From: Kouleothrix aurantiaca
GTDB lineage: Bacteria; Chloroflexota; Chloroflexia; Chloroflexales; Roseiflexaceae
Length of the DNA: 6,739 nucleotides
Direction of reading: 5' to 3'
Assembly (NCBI GenBank): GCA_001399705.1
Contig: LJCR01000121.1
Location: 1-6,739 of the forward strand
The position numbers and the translations under genes were made by a program. The notes under the pieces are model-generated. The model saw only the letters and a list, made by a program, of their open reading frames with translations, searched no databases and had not been told where the DNA came from. Shown here piece after piece: positions 5,468 through 6,739 of this stretch; position 1 is the first letter of the stretch; every line of letters begins with the position of its first letter.

Positions 5468-6019
5468 ATGTCTACTGAAGTCATTACTGCTTTTATAGCC
5501 CTTGGTGGAGTGGTTGTATCGATAATTGCTTCGATCTTTGTAAGCCTACGCCAAGCAACCATAGAACTCCGAAAAACCCGTACCGAATTTCAACAGACGT
5601 ATACTGATAAACTTCTCGAAAAACGCCTTGAAGTTTATCCTGCCTTATACAAACTGACCAGTGATTTTGATAAAATTATACGTTACGATACACTCGAAAA
5701 ACATCATATTGACGAGCTTTTTAAGCATATACTCGAATGGGATTCGGCAAATGCGATATTTATGAGCGGGCGTACTGTCTTCACTCATGTCAAGTTTCTC
5801 ATGACACTCGCACGTTTAGTAAAGATGCCGATTGAAGATTTCCAGAAGAAGTATGCAGATCCACAAGAACGAAAGCAGCTATTGGATCAGGCAAATGAGG
5901 TTGAGGTGGCGCTCAAGAATGATCTTGGCGTTTATGTCATAGAATTTCCAGATGTTGACAGGACATTCGCATCATATTACGAAGTCAACCGATTGCTTGA
6001 TGTAAGCAAAGGCAAATAG
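5468..6019 (+). CDS. Small membrane-anchored helical protein, unknown function
   Basis: The 183-residue protein has one N-terminal membrane helix (about 5-26, ITAFIALGGVVVSIIASIFV). A charged, probably coiled-coil linker follows (RQATIELRKTRTEFQQTYTD, 29-48), then LLEKRLEVYPALYKLTSDF (49-67). The motif KRLEVYPALY resembles a common pattern in uncharacterised bacterial proteins with a single N-terminal anchor and a cytoplasmic four-helix-like domain. The rest is predicted all-helical and charged (EKHHIDELFKHILEW, PQERKQLLDQANEVEVALK). No catalytic motif is visible. The Arg-rich side after the helix suggests the domain faces the cytoplasm. The stop is 26 bases before attC 7. Some anchored proteins of this shape act as signalling or defence partners, but nothing here shows that. 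Confidence 0.82.
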   Translation: MSTEVITAFIALGGVVVSIIASIFVSLRQATIELRKTRTEFQQTYTDKLLEKRLEVYPALYKLTSDFDKIIRYDTLEKHHIDELFKHILEWDSANAIFMSGRTVFTHVKFLMTLARLVKMPIEDFQKKYADPQERKQLLDQANEVEVALKNDLGVYVIEFPDVDRTFASYYEVNRLLDVSKGK

Positions 6020-6045
6020 GCAACAAGTAGCGTAACCCCAAGGCC

Positions 6046-6173
6046 GGCTAACACGCGCTTGCAGCGGACGCCGCTTCGCTTCGAGCGAGATCGTGCTTTT
6101 TTCAGTGCCAGCATCTGCTACAATGTGGCAACCATCAATCGGTGCGGCGCCGCTAAAGCGCAACCCGTTGGGC
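6046..6173 (+). repeat. attC site 7, 128 bp
   Basis: The left box is GGCTAAC (6046-6052) and the right box GTTGGGC (6167-6173); they belong to cassettes 6 and 7 and mismatch each other. The centre reads GTGCTTTTTTCAGTGCCA with TGCTACAAT at 6116-6124. Crossover is expected after G6167. Confidence 0.92.
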
Positions 6174-6269
6174 CAAAGTCATCAATACTTGTCCGCTCCG
6201 AAGCCTTAGGTTGGGTGAATTTCAAAATAATAGAATGGAAAACTTTAGCGAAAGGGTTATACTTCCCTC

Positions 6270-6297
6270 TTGAATTTCTGTGAAACCATGATAGAGT
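6270..6297 (+). promoter_or_regulatory. Candidate promoter of the cassette 7 gene
   Basis: TTGAAT (6270-6275) and TAGAGT (6292-6297) are 16 nt apart, with an extended -10 TG at 6289-6290. A start near 6304 would give a leader of about 30 nt. The -10 matches consensus at only 4 of 6 positions. TATACT at 6258-6263 is an alternative -10 with no clear -35. Confidence 0.35.
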
Positions 6298-6333
6298 AGG
6301 AACACCGAAATTACTGAGCGATAAGGAAGAGGA

Positions 6334-6738
6334 ATGAGTGTAACTAATACCCGCCGTTCGCGCACCTCAGTTCTGTTTGCCCTCGTTGCCGTGTTCGCAC
6401 TTACGTTGGTACTCTTTGCATATCCGACGTATGCTGCACCAAATTGGATCCAGCACTCGCAAACGTATGCTGCTTGCAAAGGTGTCTATGGGGCTGGATA
6501 CACGCCAACCCAAATTCGGTGGAATGACCCCGGCTTCGACAGGTGGACGCCCTCCTTGACTGTAGTAGCGTGGTGGTGTGGGGAAGGATATATGGGTAAG
6601 GGCACCTATCCAGTTACAAATGTAGAAGCAAGTCTCTATGCTTGCAATCGCCGTGCGGCGTATCCTGTATGGACAGTTGTTCCGTGGTGGCAACGACCTT
6701 GGGTTAAGCCCCAGCTACTTGGTTGGGCTTGCTCATAA
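6334..6738 (+). CDS. Small secreted Trp- and Cys-rich protein, unknown function
   Basis: The 134-residue protein starts with a classical signal peptide. Basic residues (RRSR, 7-10) precede a hydrophobic core VLFALVAVFALTLVLFA (13-29) and a likely cleavage site after PTYA (31-34). The mature part of about 100 residues has ten Trp and exactly four Cys (48, 82, 104, 133), an even number that suggests two disulfides outside the cytoplasm. TVVAWWCGEG (76-85) and TVVPWWQRPW (114-123) look like two related segments, hinting at an internal duplication. ATG 6334 follows a strong purine-rich site AAGGAAGAGG (6323-6332). I do not recognise a family. A secreted binding, wall-associated or toxin-like role is possible but unproven. 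Confidence 0.82.
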   Translation: MSVTNTRRSRTSVLFALVAVFALTLVLFAYPTYAAPNWIQHSQTYAACKGVYGAGYTPTQIRWNDPGFDRWTPSLTVVAWWCGEGYMGKGTYPVTNVEASLYACNRRAAYPVWTVVPWWQRPWVKPQLLGWACS

Positions 6739-6739
6739 T

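Larger units (their letters stand above)
5299..6167 (+). mobile_element. Integron cassette 6 (membrane-anchored helical protein), complete
   Basis: The 869-bp cassette starts GTTAGCCGGC and is exactly complementary to GCCGGCTAAC (6043-6052) at its other end. Its leader is 169 nt and contains an inverted repeat. By eye the gene is AT-richer than its neighbours. Confidence 0.88.
6168..6739 (+). mobile_element. Integron cassette 7 (secreted Trp/Cys-rich protein), 5' part
   Basis: The cassette begins TTGGGCC, so its own attC, beyond the window, is predicted to begin GGCCCAAC, probably TTTGGCCCAAC. The gene is complete but the window ends one base after its stop. The leader is 166 nt. Confidence 0.8.

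Overview
The window is a stretch of an integron gene-cassette array, probably part of a large chromosomal (sedentary) integron. Seven attC recombination sites (128-130 bp for six of them, 108 bp for one) each end in a GTTRRRY-type core box and begin with its RYYYAAC-type partner. They sit at 80-208, 962-1091, 1898-2026, 2841-2969, 4063-4191, 5197-5304 and 6046-6173. They divide the window into six complete cassettes of about 0.87-1.22 kb, the tail of one upstream cassette and the start of a downstream one. Every complete cassette carries one plausible gene, and all genes lie on the plus strand, in the orientation of the attC sites. No integrase gene, attI site, transposase, rRNA, tRNA or CRISPR is visible.

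Layout, left to right: (0) the last 23 codons of an unknown gene; (1) a GNAT-family acetyltransferase; (2) a 228-residue orphan protein; (3) a multi-pass membrane protein with a C-terminal zinc ribbon; (4) a luciferase-like (LLM class), probably F420-dependent oxidoreductase; (5) an alpha/beta-hydrolase esterase of the COG2819/Fes-like type; (6) a short membrane-anchored helical protein; (7) a small secreted Trp- and Cys-rich protein. The gene content is a grab-bag, as expected of cassettes, and no shared pathway links the genes.

The most informative signal is the pairing between the two ends of each cassette. The first bases of every complete cassette are the reverse complement of the bases at and just outside the left box of that same cassette's attC, over about 10-12 positions rather than only the 7-bp box. 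Two box types occur, GTTGGGC/GCCCAAC and GTTAGCC/GGCTAAC. They match within a cassette but clash at junctions between cassettes of different type (202, 4185, 6167), which independently confirms the boundaries. A second signal is an extended -10-like motif, TGCTACAAT, inside five of the seven attC sites (TGCTGCAAT in a sixth), so the attC may also act as a promoter for the next cassette. Leaders between recombination point and start codon are long (about 90-175 nt).

The host cannot be fixed from the sequence. Balanced base composition, an F420-type oxidoreductase and long species-like attC repeats would fit a Chloroflexota bacterium, but this is a guess. The window contains no phylogenetic marker gene.
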